Assembly (NCBI RefSeq): GCF_034259325.1
Contig: NZ_JAXIVS010000012.1
Coordinates: forward strand, 62,001 to 126,000
Direction: 5' to 3'
From: Hyalangium ruber
Lineage (GTDB): Bacteria > Myxococcota > Myxococcia > Myxococcales > Myxococcaceae
DNA: 64,000 nt
The translations under genes and the position numbers were made by a program. The notes beneath the pieces are model-generated. The model was not told where the DNA came from. It searched no databases and saw only the letters and a program-made list of their open reading frames with translations. How positions within the stretch are numbered: the stretch's first letter is position 1; each line of letters starts with the position of its first letter. This document shows, one piece after another, positions 1-8,768 of this stretch.

Positions 1-80
1 GACGTCTTGCCGTGGTCCACGTGTCCAATCGTACCGATGTTCACGTGGGGTTTGTTTCGCTCGAACTTCTCCTTGGCCAT
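1..80 (-). CDS. tuf: Elongation factor Tu, N-terminal fragment (cut by window edge)
   Basis: Only the first 26 codons are inside the window. They read [20 protein letters not shown] followed by VDHGKT, which is the EF-Tu N-terminus with its G1/P-loop. EF-Tu delivers aminoacyl-tRNA to the ribosome. An AGGAG Shine-Dalgarno lies about 6 bases upstream of the ATG. It is the last visible gene of the str operon rpsL-rpsG-fusA-tuf, 126 bases after fusA. The rest of the protein lies left of position 1, so completeness and the existence of a second tuf copy cannot be judged. Confidence 0.95.
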
Positions 81-178
81 GACAACTCCTGGTGAGGCCG
101 GCGCGACGGCCGGCGTTCCATGCGGATAAAGAAAGTGCTGCGTCGTGCTTCAAAGACAGCGAAAGATCAACTGAAATC

Positions 179-201
179 GCCCGGGAGGCGACCTACCGGG
201 C
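179..201 (-). other. Small stem-loop between fusA and tuf
   Basis: GCCCGG at 179-184 pairs with CCGGGC at 196-201 around an 11-base loop, just after the fusA stop. There is no U-run after it on the transcribed strand, so it is not a clear terminator. It could be a processing or attenuation element that adjusts tuf expression relative to fusA. Function is inference only. Confidence 0.35.
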
Positions 202-206
202 AGCCC

Positions 207-2282
207 TTAACGGTTCAGGGCCTTCTTCTGAGCCGGCGCGTAGTGGCTGAACTGCATGGTGTAGGTGGCTCTTCCCTGGCTCTTGCTCCGCAGGTCCGTT
301 GAGTAACCGAACATGGAGGCGAGCGGCACCTGCGCCAGGATGGCCTGCACCCCACCCGGCCGAGGCTCCATCCCCTGGATCTTCCCGTGCCGGCCGTTCA
401 GGTCGCCGATGACGTCGCCCATGAAGTCGTCCGGGGTGACGATCTCGCAGCTCATGATGGGCTCCAGCAGCACCGCCTGGGCCTTGTTCGCCGCCTCGCG
501 GAAGGCCATCGAGCCGGCGATCTTGAAGGCGATCTCGCTCGAGTCCACGTCGTGGGTGGAACCGTCGAAGGCCTCGACCTTCACGTCCACCATCGGGTAG
601 CCGGCCACCGGACCGTTCTGCATGGTCTCGGAGACGCCCTCCTTCACCGCCTCGACGAACTCCTTGGGCACCACGCCGCCGGTGATCTTGTTCTCGAAGA
701 CGAAGCCCTTGCCCTGCTCGTTCGGCGACACCCGCAGCCAGATGTGGCCGTACTGGCCCTTGCCGCCCGACTGGCGGATGTACTTGCCCTCCGCCTCCGC
801 GGGCATGGTGATCGTCTCGCGGTAGGCCACCTGGGGCTTGCCCACGTTGGCGTCCACCTTGAACTCGCGCAGCAGCCGGTCGACGATGATCTCCAGGTGG
901 AGCTCGCCCATGCCGGCGATGATCGTCTGCCCCGTCTCCTCGTTCGTCTTCACCCGGAACGAGGGATCCTCCATCGCCAGCCGCTGCAGCGCCTGGATGA
1001 TCTTGTCCTGATCCGCCGTCGACTTCGGCTCGATGGCGATGTCGATCACCGGCTCGGGGAACTCCATCTTCTCGAGGATGATGGGGTGCTTGTCGTCGCA
1101 GAGCGTGTCACCCGTGGCGGCCAGCTTCAGGCCCACCACCGCGCAGATATCGCCAGCGAAGCACTCGGTGAGCTCGTCCTTCTTGTCCGCCCGCATCTGC
1201 ACCAGGCGGCTGACACGCTCACGCTTGCCCTTCACCGAGTTCCACACCGCCGTGCCCGCCTCCAGCCGCCCCGAGTAGACGCGCAGGAACGTGAGCGTCT
1301 GGGCGCTGAAGGACGGATCGTTCATGATCTTGAACGCCAGGGCACTGAACGGCGCCTTGTCGTCCGTGGCGCGCTCCTCCTCCACTCCCTTGGGGTTCTT
1401 GCCGCGGATCGCGGGAACCTCCAGCGGGCTGGGCAGGTAGTCCACCACCGCGTCCAGCAGCGGCTGCACGCCCTTGTGCCGGAACGCCGAGCCACAGAAC
1501 ACCGGGAAGAGCTTCAGGCTCACGCAGCCCTTGCGGATGGCCCCGCGGATCTCGTCCTCGGTCAGCTCCCCGTTTCCAAGGAACTTCTCGGTCAGCGCGT
1601 CGTCCTGCTCGGCCGCGGCCTCCACGAGCTGCGCGCGGGCCTCCTCTGCCTGGGCCCGGAACTCCTCGGGGATCTCCACCACGTCGTAGCGGCTGCCCTG
1701 CTCCTGGTCGTGGAACACCAGCGCCTTCATCCCCACCAGGTCGATCACGCCGCGGTGCTTGTCCTCGGCGCCCAGCGGCAGTTGCATACGCACCGGGCGC
1801 GCGCCCAGCTTCTCGCGGATGGTGCCCACCGACATCTCGAAGTCGGCGCCCACCCGGTCCATCTTGTTGATGAAGCAGATGCGCGGGACCTTGTACTTGT
1901 CCGCCTGCCGCCAGACCGTCTCGGACTGGGGCTCCACACCGTTCACCCCGTCGAAGACGGCGATGGCGCCATCCAACACGCGCAGGCTGCGCTCCACCTC
2001 GATGGTGAAGTCCACGTGCCCCGGCGTGTCGATGATGTTGACACGGTACTTCTGCTTGTTCCGTTCCCAGAAGGCGGTGATCGCGGCGGACGTGATGGTG
2101 ATGCCACGCTCGCGCTCCTGAACCATCCAGTCCGTGGTCGTGGTGCCTTCATGCACCTCTCCCATCTTGTGGATGGCGCCTGTGTAGAACAGGATCCGTT
2201 CGGTGGTCGTCGTCTTGCCGGCATCGATGTGCGCCATGATGCCGATGTTGCGGTAGCGCTCGAGCGGATACTCGCGAGCCAT
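207..2282 (-). CDS. fusA: Elongation factor G
   Basis: This 691-residue protein is full length for EF-G, the GTPase that drives ribosomal translocation and, with RRF, ribosome recycling. The N-terminal G domain shows the P-loop [10 protein letters not shown] (about residues 17-26), the switch motif [16 protein letters not shown] and NKMD. Domains II-V follow, including the domain IV region rich in glycine (SGGKGQYGH) that reaches the decoding centre. It sits third in rpsL-rpsG-fusA-tuf, 96 bases downstream of rpsG with a perfect 10-bp hairpin in the gap. No truncation or unusual residue was noticed. Confidence 0.98.
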   Translation of the reverse strand: MAREYPLERYRNIGIMAHIDAGKTTTTERILFYTGAIHKMGEVHEGTTTTDWMVQERERGITITSAAITAFWERNKQKYRVNIIDTPGHVDFTIEVERSLRVLDGAIAVFDGVNGVEPQSETVWRQADKYKVPRICFINKMDRVGADFEMSVGTIREKLGARPVRMQLPLGAEDKHRGVIDLVGMKALVFHDQEQGSRYDVVEIPEEFRAQAEEARAQLVEAAAEQDDALTEKFLGNGELTEDEIRGAIRKGCVSLKLFPVFCGSAFRHKGVQPLLDAVVDYLPSPLEVPAIRGKNPKGVEEERATDDKAPFSALAFKIMNDPSFSAQTLTFLRVYSGRLEAGTAVWNSVKGKRERVSRLVQMRADKKDELTECFAGDICAVVGLKLAATGDTLCDDKHPIILEKMEFPEPVIDIAIEPKSTADQDKIIQALQRLAMEDPSFRVKTNEETGQTIIAGMGELHLEIIVDRLLREFKVDANVGKPQVAYRETITMPAEAEGKYIRQSGGKGQYGHIWLRVSPNEQGKGFVFENKITGGVVPKEFVEAVKEGVSETMQNGPVAGYPMVDVKVEAFDGSTHDVDSSEIAFKIAGSMAFREAANKAQAVLLEPIMSCEIVTPDDFMGDVIGDLNGRHGKIQGMEPRPGGVQAILAQVPLASMFGYSTDLRSKSQGRATYTMQFSHYAPAQKKALNR

Positions 2283-2322
2283 TGCCTCAAACCCCTTCGA
2301 AACGGAATGTCAGAGAACTGCA

Positions 2323-2353
2323 ACACCCGGATACGCCAGGCGCATCCGGGTGT
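2323..2353 (-). promoter_or_regulatory. Intercistronic stem-loop between rpsG and fusA
   Basis: ACACCCGGAT (2323-2332) is the exact reverse complement of ATCCGGGTGT (2344-2353). Inside it, CGCC and GGCG can extend the stem, giving a very stable hairpin in the rpsG-fusA gap. On the transcribed strand it is not followed by a U-run, so it does not look like a rho-independent terminator. Regulatory or processing stem-loops within str operons are known from other bacteria; the role here is inference. Confidence 0.55.
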
Positions 2354-2378
2354 CAGACCGCGAAGCCTCTGAAGAGGC

Positions 2379-2849
2379 CTACCAGCGGTAGTGCGCGAAG
2401 GCCTTGTTCGCCTCCGCCATCTTGTGCGTGTCCTCGCGCTTCTTCACGGCGTTGCCACGGTTGTTGGCAGCGTCCATGATCTCGCCCGCGAGCTTCTCCT
2501 GCATCGTCTTCTCGCCACGCGCCTTGGAGTACTGGATGATCCAGCGCATGCCCAGCGCGACGCGACGGTCCTGACGGACCTCGACGGGGACCTGGTAGGT
2601 GGCGCCACCGACGCGGCGGCTCTTCACCTCGAGCACCGGCTTGACGTTGTCCAGGGCCTTCTTGAAGGTCTTGAGGGGGTCTTCCTTCGCCCGCTCCTCG
2701 ATGAGCGAGAAGGCGCCGTAGCACACGCCCTCGGCGATGGACTTCTTGCCCTTGCGCATCAGGTCGTTGACGAACTTGGTGACAAGGCGATCCTGGTACT
2801 TCGGATCGGGCAGGATCTTGCGCTTGGCTACTACGCGACGACGAGGCAT
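2379..2849 (-). CDS. rpsG: 30S ribosomal protein S7
   Basis: The 156-residue protein begins [20 protein letters not shown] and contains the S7 signatures [15 protein letters not shown] and [13 protein letters not shown]7 nucleates assembly of the 30S head by binding 16S rRNA and in enterobacteria represses its own operon. Length and end (KAFAHYRW) are typical for the family. It lies between rpsL (134 bases upstream) and fusA (96 bases downstream) in the str operon. Confidence 0.98.
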   Translation of the reverse strand: MPRRRVVAKRKILPDPKYQDRLVTKFVNDLMRKGKKSIAEGVCYGAFSLIEERAKEDPLKTFKKALDNVKPVLEVKSRRVGGATYQVPVEVRQDRRVALGMRWIIQYSKARGEKTMQEKLAGEIMDAANNRGNAVKKREDTHKMAEANKAFAHYRW

Positions 2850-2983
2850 CTCTTCTTCCCTTACGCCCTGCCCCCGAATCCGGGAGCCAACGGGGCTTTA
2901 TGAACTGCACGGAATGAACAGGACCGCTCCCCAGGGTGTGGGGCCAGCGTCCCAACTCAACTGCTGGAGGTGATCGAACCGCC

Positions 2984-3355
2984 TCAGCTCGGGCGCTTGG
3001 CGCCGTACTTGGAGCGGCTCTGCTTGCGACCCGCCACGCCGACCGAGTCGAGCGTGCCACGGATGATGTGGTAGCGGACGCCCGGGAGGTCCTTCACGCG
3101 GCCTCCGCGGATCATCACCACCGAGTGCTCCTGGAGGTTGTGACCCACGCCCGGGATATACGAGGTGACTTCGATCCCGTTGGTGAGGCGCACGCGCGCC
3201 ACCTTGCGAAGGGCCGAGTTCGGCTTCTTCGGCGTGGTGGTGTACACGCGGGTGCAGACGCCACGCTTCTGAGGGGACTCCTTCAGGGCGGGGCTCTTCC
3301 CCTTCACATTCAACTTCTCGCGGCCCTTGCGGACCAGCTGGCTGATCGTCGGCAC
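2984..3355 (-). CDS. rpsL: 30S ribosomal protein S12
   Basis: The 123-residue protein is full-length S12, which lines the decoding site and controls accuracy. The conserved loops [16 protein letters not shown] and [13 protein letters not shown] are intact, with lysines at the two positions where streptomycin-resistance substitutions usually occur, so the sequence looks wild type for streptomycin sensitivity. It is the first gene of the str operon; a TTGACA/TATACT promoter lies about 80-107 bases upstream. Confidence 0.98.
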   Translation of the reverse strand: MPTISQLVRKGREKLNVKGKSPALKESPQKRGVCTRVYTTTPKKPNSALRKVARVRLTNGIEVTSYIPGVGHNLQEHSVVMIRGGRVKDLPGVRYHIIRGTLDSVGVAGRKQSRSKYGAKRPS

Positions 3356-3434
3356 TGACGCTTCCTTCTCACTGGCCGCCGGTAGCTAAGAGGCGGCGCA
3401 TATAGACCTACAACCGGGCTTAAAAAGGGCCGCG

Positions 3435-3462
3435 AGTATAGGGAGGGGCCTTCCCGTGTCAA
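3435..3462 (-). promoter_or_regulatory. Sigma-70-type promoter of the str operon
   Basis: On the minus strand a perfect -35 TTGACA (3462-3457) is separated by 16 bases from TATACT (3440-3435), 5 of 6 to the -10 consensus. It lies 80 bases upstream of the rpsL ATG, in the gap after rimI. A strong housekeeping promoter is expected here because the str operon is highly expressed. The sequence match is direct; activity is inferred. Confidence 0.8.
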
Positions 3463-3556
3463 GCACGGCCTGACCCTCGATGGTGTGCAACCATCGGGTG
3501 GGTACAGGTCCTTCCCTGGAACTCGGGGTTGGAGGGCTCCTCTACTCCTCGTGCCA

Positions 3557-4051
3557 CTAGAAGTCGAGGACCATCACGATCGCGTCCTCTTTCTCGTCCG
3601 CGTAGTAGTTCGGTCGCACGCCCACCGAGCGGAAGCCCAGGGACTTGTAGAGACCGATCGCCGCCTCGTTGCTGCGGCGCACCTCCAGCGTGGCCAGGGT
3701 GCAGCGGCGGTGGCGGCCCCGCGCCAGCACCTCGTCCATCACTGCCCGCCCTACCCCGCGGCGCCGGTGCTCTGGCGCCGTCGCCACGTTGAGCACGTGT
3801 ACCTCGTCCTGGACGATCCAGAAGATCGCCAGGCCCAGCAGGTGCTTCTCCCCGTTGGGCAGCGGCTCCTCCACCAGCAGGATCGTCGACCAGTCGTGAT
3901 CCAGCTCCCGCCGCAGCAGTTCCGGCGACCAGGGGTTGCGGAACGAGGCCTTCTCCAGGGTGATCACCGCCGGCATGTCCTCGTGGGTCATCTGCCGGAT
4001 CAGGAACGGGTGCCGACCCTCCGGCATGCCGTCTTCGCGTAAGCGCCTCAT
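3557..4051 (-). CDS. rimI: Ribosomal protein S18-alanine N-acetyltransferase (RimI)
   Basis: This 164-residue GNAT protein carries the acetyl-CoA loop RRRGVGRAVMDEVLARG preceded by the strand VHVLNVATAPEH, and the RimI-like segments LEKASFRNPWSPELLRREL and LEVRRSNEAAIGLYKSLGF. RimI acetylates the N-terminus of ribosomal protein S18. The start overlaps the stop of the SurA-like gene (ATGA), indicating translational coupling; a second ATG at codon 9 (MPEGRHPF) is an alternative start. It precedes the str operon by about 200 bases. Confidence 0.9.
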   Translation of the reverse strand: MRRLREDGMPEGRHPFLIRQMTHEDMPAVITLEKASFRNPWSPELLRRELDHDWSTILLVEEPLPNGEKHLLGLAIFWIVQDEVHVLNVATAPEHRRRGVGRAVMDEVLARGRHRRCTLATLEVRRSNEAAIGLYKSLGFRSVGVRPNYYADEKEDAIVMVLDF

Positions 4052-4767
4052 CGCCGTGCCTCCCGGGCAAACGGCGCCACGCGCCGCACCTGAGCGGAGT
4101 CCCGCACCTGGGCCAGTTCCTCCGCGGCGAGCGCCTTGTAGCGCTCCTGGAAGAGCTTGTCTCGTAGCCGGCCCTTCACCGCCTCGTACCCCTGGGGATA
4201 TTCGTCGGCATGCTGCTGGAAATAGTGCTTCGCCTCCGCTTCGGTCACCTGGGCGCGCAGCCGGATGCGACTGTCGAGGATTCGCTCGGCGCGGACGCTG
4301 CGCTCGAGTACCTCGCTCAACTGCCCCACGTCCGCCCCAGACCGCGCCAGGAAGGCCTGGAACGCTTCCTCGCTCTCGAAGCGCTCGCGGAACCGCCCCA
4401 GCCGCTCCTCGACCTCCGCCTGCTCCGCCGCGAAGGCCTCGAGCCGGTCCGCGCTCAGCACCTGGAGTCGCTGGCCAATCACCAGCTCGAGCGCTCCCCT
4501 CAGCGTCTCATCGTCGAGCGGCGCGACAGCCGCCTGCACGGCCCCTCGCTCGATGAAGGCCACGCGGGTCTCGAACTCGAGCTCGCTGCGGGTCAGCACC
4601 TGGCCCTCGATGATCGCCACCACGCGGTCGATCTCCCGGCCTTCCGCAGCCCGAGGGGCTTCTGGAGCCTCGCCCGCCTGCGCCCAGGCCCCTGCCCCGA
4701 ACGGCGCCACCGCGAGCCACCCCGCCAGCACAAGTATTCCCGGTCGATGACGGCGCCGCACTGCCAT
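4048..4767 (-). CDS. SurA-like periplasmic chaperone/peptidyl-prolyl isomerase family protein
   Basis: Starting at the ATG at 4767, which has a GAGGAAGGGG Shine-Dalgarno, the protein has 239 residues and a signal peptide of about 30 residues (basic [10 protein letters not shown], then a hydrophobic stretch ending GAWAQA). The mature part begins with the SurA-N-like strand [20 protein letters not shown], followed by charged helices. SurA-family proteins chaperone outer-membrane proteins. No complete parvulin isomerase domain is visible, so it is probably chaperone-only. A longer in-frame reading upstream lacks a ribosome binding site and would bury the signal peptide. The stop overlaps rimI by four bases. 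Confidence 0.75.
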   Translation of the reverse strand: MAVRRRHRPGILVLAGWLAVAPFGAGAWAQAGEAPEAPRAAEGREIDRVVAIIEGQVLTRSELEFETRVAFIERGAVQAAVAPLDDETLRGALELVIGQRLQVLSADRLEAFAAEQAEVEERLGRFRERFESEEAFQAFLARSGADVGQLSEVLERSVRAERILDSRIRLRAQVTEAEAKHYFQQHADEYPQGYEAVKGRLRDKLFQERYKALAAEELAQVRDSAQVRRVAPFAREARR

Positions 4768-4883
4768 GGGCCCCTTCCTCACCGGCCACTTTATACATCG
4801 CCCCCAGAAGCACGCAGTCTGCTGGCCAAGCCCGCCGGACTGGTTACGTTCTTGCAGTCGGAAATTTTCAGGACAGGTCAGCA

Positions 4884-6056
4884 ATGGCGGACGACTACTA
4901 CCAGATCCTTGAAGTCCCTCGGACAGCGTCCGCGGAGGACATCAAGAAGTCCTTCCGGAAGCTGGCCCGCAAGTACCACCCCGACGTCAACCCGGGAAAC
5001 AAGTCGGCGGAGGAGCGCTTCAAGCAGCTCAACAGCGCCTTCGAGGTGCTGTCGGACCCTTCGAAGCGCAAGCTCTACGACGAGTTCGGCGAAGACGCCG
5101 CGAAGATGGGCTTCGACGAGAAAAAGGCGGCGTCCTATCGGGCCTACCGTGCCGCTCGGGCGCACGGGGGCGGCGGCGGGGGCGGCATCCCCTTCGGCGG
5201 TGGGGGTGGCGGCGGCGCGGACTTCGACTTGGGGGACCTCTTCGGAGACCTCTTCGGCCGAGCGGGCGCCGGCGGCTTCGACATCAACGAAGCCTTCGGG
5301 CGCCGCGCAGGCCATGGGGGCCCCGAGCGCGGCGAGGACCTCTCCGCCAAGGTGCAGCTCACCCTGTCCGAGGCCATCTCCGGTACCGAGCGCGGGCTCA
5401 GCCTCCAGCGCCCCGGCCGCTGCCAACGCTGCCAGGGTCAGGGAGAGGCGGGCCGCAGCGGCCCCTGCCCCACCTGCAAAGGCACGGGCCGCACCCGACG
5501 CAGTGCCGGCATGCCCTTCGCGGGAGCCTGCCCGACGTGCAACGGCACCGGTCGGGCCGCCGAGCCCTGCTCGGCGTGCCAGGGCACGGGCGTCGTCGAG
5601 GAGACGACCCGTCTCACGGTGAAGATCCCGGCCGGCGTCCAGACGGGCTCCAAGGTCCGGCTCTCTGGCCAGGGCGCGGCGGGAACTCGCGGCGGTCCTC
5701 CGGGTGATCTCTACATCGAGACCGAGGTGGCCGAGCACCCGCTGGTGCGCCGGGAGGGGGATGATCTCTACCTGGACCTGCCGGTGACCGTCACCGAAGC
5801 GCTCCTCGGCGCGGAGGTGAAGGTGCCTACCTTCCAGGGCGAGGTGACCTTGAAGGTGCCTTCCGGCTCGCAGTCCGGCCGGAAGATGCGCCTCAAGGGT
5901 CGCGGGGCCCCCTCGCTCAAGGGCGGGGCCACGGGCGACCTCTACCTCGTCCTCCAGGTCAAGGTGCCCGAGAACGCCACCCCCGAGGTCAAGGCGGCCG
6001 CCGAGGCGCTCGCCCGCGGGTACCCCCAGGACGTTCGCCAGGAGTTGAAGCTCTAG
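4884..6056 (+). CDS. dnaJ: Type I DnaJ/Hsp40 co-chaperone
   Basis: The 390-residue protein shows the whole type I layout: J domain with HPD at residues 32-34, a Gly/Phe-rich linker unusually rich in glycine runs, four CxxCxGxG zinc motifs ([32 protein letters not shown]) and the C-terminal substrate-binding domains. DnaJ stimulates DnaK ATPase and presents unfolded clients. It is monocistronic or heads a run of plus-strand genes, and is divergent from the SurA-like gene. No dnaK or grpE is nearby, so it may be one of several DnaJ paralogues, common in myxobacteria. Confidence 0.92.
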   Translation: MADDYYQILEVPRTASAEDIKKSFRKLARKYHPDVNPGNKSAEERFKQLNSAFEVLSDPSKRKLYDEFGEDAAKMGFDEKKAASYRAYRAARAHGGGGGGGIPFGGGGGGGADFDLGDLFGDLFGRAGAGGFDINEAFGRRAGHGGPERGEDLSAKVQLTLSEAISGTERGLSLQRPGRCQRCQGQGEAGRSGPCPTCKGTGRTRRSAGMPFAGACPTCNGTGRAAEPCSACQGTGVVEETTRLTVKIPAGVQTGSKVRLSGQGAAGTRGGPPGDLYIETEVAEHPLVRREGDDLYLDLPVTVTEALLGAEVKVPTFQGEVTLKVPSGSQSGRKMRLKGRGAPSLKGGATGDLYLVLQVKVPENATPEVKAAAEALARGYPQDVRQELKL

Positions 6057-6163
6057 GCTCCCACCCGACATGACACCCTGCCCTCTCTCTTGCCTATTGC
6101 CTTGCCGGGCGCCGCGTCCTACACGGCGCCTCCACATCCCGTCCTTTCTTGGAGCACTCGCAC

Positions 6164-6892
6164 ATGGGCCTCTTTGATCTCTTCGGTGGTTCCGGCCCCG
6201 AGAAAGCCCTCAAGCTCAAGCCCAAGGTCACCCAGAAGTATGGGGACCCGGCCAGCCGCCAGAAGGCCATTCAGCAGCTCGGGGAGATGAAGTACCCCGA
6301 GGCCGTCTCCGTGCTGCTGGCCCGCTTCACCTTGACCGTGGACCCGCTCACCACCGACGCGGACGAGAAGGACCACGTCTACGAGCTCATCAAGAGCTTC
6401 GGCAAGGACGCCATCGCTCCCATCCAGGAGTTCCTCCGCAAGAGCGACCAGGCCACCTCCTGGGCGGTGCGACTGCTCGAGGAGCTGGTGCCCGAGTCCG
6501 AGGCCCTGAGCATCTTCCTCGACACGCTCACCCACCTGAGCACCCACTACACGCGTGACCCGGAGAAGAAGGTCGTCCTCCTGCACCACGTCAGCAACAA
6601 GCAGGATCCGCGCATCGCCCCCGCCGTCCTCCCCTTCCTCGAGGACATGTCGGACGACGTGAAGATCGCCGCCCTCAAGGCGCTCGGCCCCCTGAAGCAC
6701 GAGCCGGCCCGTGAGCCCATGCTCCAGCTCCTCACCGGGAGCGAGACCGCGCGTCGCGTCCAGACGGCCGCCCTGTCAGCACTCCATGAGAGCGGTTTCA
6801 ACGTCCAGGGATACCGGGAGAAGGTGGAGTCCGCCCTCGTCGAGCCCTATGTCGTCGACAAGGACGGTGTGCTGGTCAAGCGCCAGGCCTGA
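6164..6892 (+). CDS. HEAT-repeat protein
   Basis: The start is placed at the ATG at 6164 because GGAG lies nine bases upstream; the frame also opens at a TTG at 6149. The 242-residue protein has repeated paired helices of HEAT/PBS-lyase type, for example SRQKAIQQLGEMKYPEAVSV, DPRIAPAVLPFLEDMSDDVK and IAALKALGPLKHEPAREPML. There is no signal peptide or catalytic motif. HEAT repeats generally form protein-binding scaffolds; no partner can be named. A hairpin at 6910-6933 follows the stop. Confidence 0.75.
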   Translation: MGLFDLFGGSGPEKALKLKPKVTQKYGDPASRQKAIQQLGEMKYPEAVSVLLARFTLTVDPLTTDADEKDHVYELIKSFGKDAIAPIQEFLRKSDQATSWAVRLLEELVPESEALSIFLDTLTHLSTHYTRDPEKKVVLLHHVSNKQDPRIAPAVLPFLEDMSDDVKIAALKALGPLKHEPAREPMLQLLTGSETARRVQTAALSALHESGFNVQGYREKVESALVEPYVVDKDGVLVKRQA

Positions 6893-6909
6893 GCCCTCCC
6901 TCGTCGCGG

Positions 6910-6945
6910 GCGCTGTCGGGAAGCCGACAGTGCCATTGTCTTCTC
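6910..6945 (+). terminator. Probable transcription terminator after the HEAT-repeat gene
   Basis: CTGTCGG (6913-6919) and CCGACAG (6924-6930) form a perfect 7-bp stem with a GAAG loop, extendable to 10 bp with one G-T pair. It begins 18 bases after the stop codon. The downstream CATTGTCTTCTC is only moderately T-rich, so termination may be imperfect. Confidence 0.5.
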
Positions 6946-7005
6946 GGGCGCATCTGCCCCGCGGGGCCGTTTTACGCGGTCGCTGCCTTGGAGCAGGATG
7001 GGGGG

Positions 7006-8700
7006 GTGCGTTCATCCAAGAAGAAGGGCCCTCCCCTCGCTGAAGTCGTCACGCTCCGGCCCCACTTGAAGAAGCAGCCCAAGCGGCCGGCACGTCCCAT
7101 CCCTCCCGTCGAAGCCGAGGAGGCCGAGCGCGCGCTGCTGGAGATGGCGCGCCAGCTCACCACCAGCGCCAGCACCACCGAGGTGCTGCGCCAATACCTG
7201 CAGGTCATCTTCAACCTGCTCAAGCCGAAGGTCTGCTACGTCGCCCGGCACTTCGCCGAGCGCAACCAGCTGCACGTCGAGCACGTGCGCGGCCGCTACG
7301 ACGAGCGCGTCACCGCCGCTGTCCCCGACAAGGGTGTGGTCGGCCGCGCCTTCTCCGAGAACGCCGTGCTGCGCGACGAGGACACCGTCGCCGTGCCGCT
7401 CGAGAACCCTCAGGGCGTCACCGGCTGTCTGGCCATCATCGCCCCTCGCCGCGAGGCCTCGGAGACGCTGCTGCGCGCCCTGGCCGGCCAGCTCTCCGCC
7501 GCCTATGAGGTGGCGCGCCTGCGCGACGACTCCGCCCGGCGCAACAAGGATCTGCAGACGGCCATCGCCGGCCTCAAGAGCCTGGAGCAGAACCGCGAGG
7601 AGCTGCTCGGCAACGTCTCGCACGACCTGAAGAACCCGCTCACCACCATCAAGGCGTACCTGGCCATGGTGGGCCGCGAGAAGCTGGGCGCCCTCAGCGA
7701 GTCCCAGCGCCGCGCCGTGCAGATCTGCGACCGGAACTCGGACCGCATGCTGCGCATGGTGAATGATCTGCTGCTCATGTCCCGGCTCCAGTCCGGGAAG
7801 ATGCAGCTCAACCAGCGCCCCTTCGGCCTCAAGGCCGTGGCCGAGGAGGTGCTGCGCGCCCTGGCCGCCCTGTCCGAGCACAGCAAGGTGCGCCTGCACA
7901 TTCCCCCCTGCCCCGAGGTCTTCGTCCGCGGCGATCGCGAGCGCGTCGCCGAGGCCATCCACAACCTCGTGGAGAACGGCATCCACCAGAGCGAGGAGGG
8001 CGGCACCGTCGAGATCCGCGTCTCCACCGAGGAGGGCCTCGCCGCCCTCTCCGTGAAGGACTGCGGCCCGGGCCTCTCCCAGGAGGACCTGGAGAACATC
8101 TTCGATCCGTTCTACCGCGCCCGCTCCGGTCAGCCGAGGCCCCTGGGCGGCCGGCTGGGGCTGCCGCTGGTGGCCAAGATCCTCGCGCTCCACGGCGGGC
8201 GCGTGGAGGCCAACAGCACGCTCGGTGAAGGCTCCACCTTCCAGCTCGTGTTGCCCATGTTCGCCGGGGCCGTCAGCACGCCGGACATCACCCAGGCGGC
8301 CCCGCGCGCCGGCGGCATCCTCCTCGTGGAGGACGACGCGGACTGCCGCGAGGTGCTCCAGCAAGTGCTCGAACAGGAGGGCTACCGGGTGATGGCCACC
8401 TCGGGCGCGGCGGAGGCCCGCTCCGTGCTCTCGCACATCCGCCCGGCCATGGTGCTGCTCGACCTGCGCCTGAGCCAGGAGGATGGCCGCTCCGTGCTGC
8501 ACTTCATCCGCGGCAGCGAGTCGCTCTCGGACATCGTCGTCTACATCATCTCCGGCGCCAGCGAGGTGGCCTCGCTCAGCTCCGGCCAGGGCTTGGACCG
8601 CATCGACGGGTTCTTCGAGAAGCCCCTGCAGTTGCCCCGGCTGCTGGACACCGTCGCGGCGGTGGTCCGTCCCAGCCGCCGCAACCCCGCCTCATCCTGA
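7006..8700 (+). CDS. GAF-domain hybrid sensor histidine kinase with C-terminal receiver
   Basis: With the GTG start at 7006 (AGGA seven bases upstream; an in-frame TTG at 6988 is possible) the protein has 564 residues. Order: charged N-terminus, GAF-like sensor (about 45-170), coiled linker, HisKA with phospho-acceptor His206 in VSHDLKNPLTT, HATPase with N-box EAIHNLVENG and G1 box DCGPGLS, then a CheY-like receiver with phospho-acceptor Asp486 (VLLDLRL) and Lys539 (FFEKPL). There are no membrane segments, so it should sense a cytoplasmic signal. The G2 box reads LGGRLGLPL rather than the usual GTGLGL. It stands alone between the HEAT-repeat gene and argS. Confidence 0.9.
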   Translation: MRSSKKKGPPLAEVVTLRPHLKKQPKRPARPIPPVEAEEAERALLEMARQLTTSASTTEVLRQYLQVIFNLLKPKVCYVARHFAERNQLHVEHVRGRYDERVTAAVPDKGVVGRAFSENAVLRDEDTVAVPLENPQGVTGCLAIIAPRREASETLLRALAGQLSAAYEVARLRDDSARRNKDLQTAIAGLKSLEQNREELLGNVSHDLKNPLTTIKAYLAMVGREKLGALSESQRRAVQICDRNSDRMLRMVNDLLLMSRLQSGKMQLNQRPFGLKAVAEEVLRALAALSEHSKVRLHIPPCPEVFVRGDRERVAEAIHNLVENGIHQSEEGGTVEIRVSTEEGLAALSVKDCGPGLSQEDLENIFDPFYRARSGQPRPLGGRLGLPLVAKILALHGGRVEANSTLGEGSTFQLVLPMFAGAVSTPDITQAAPRAGGILLVEDDADCREVLQQVLEQEGYRVMATSGAAEARSVLSHIRPAMVLLDLRLSQEDGRSVLHFIRGSESLSDIVVYIISGASEVASLSSGQGLDRIDGFFEKPLQLPRLLDTVAAVVRPSRRNPASS

Positions 8701-8768
8701 CGGGGGGCCTCCCGCGGGTACGAAAGAGGCTGGAAAGCCTCCCACCTCCGCTAGTATCCGCGCGGCCC

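Noticed and set aside
81-206. tRNA genes next to tuf
   Set aside because: No cloverleaf or T-loop sequence is visible in the gap; it holds only a small hairpin and the tuf ribosome binding site.
387-2372. Long open frame on the plus strand opposite fusA
   Set aside because: It is antisense to a complete EF-G, is rich in His, Arg, Leu and Val as expected from a reversed high-GC frame, and has no recognisable domain.
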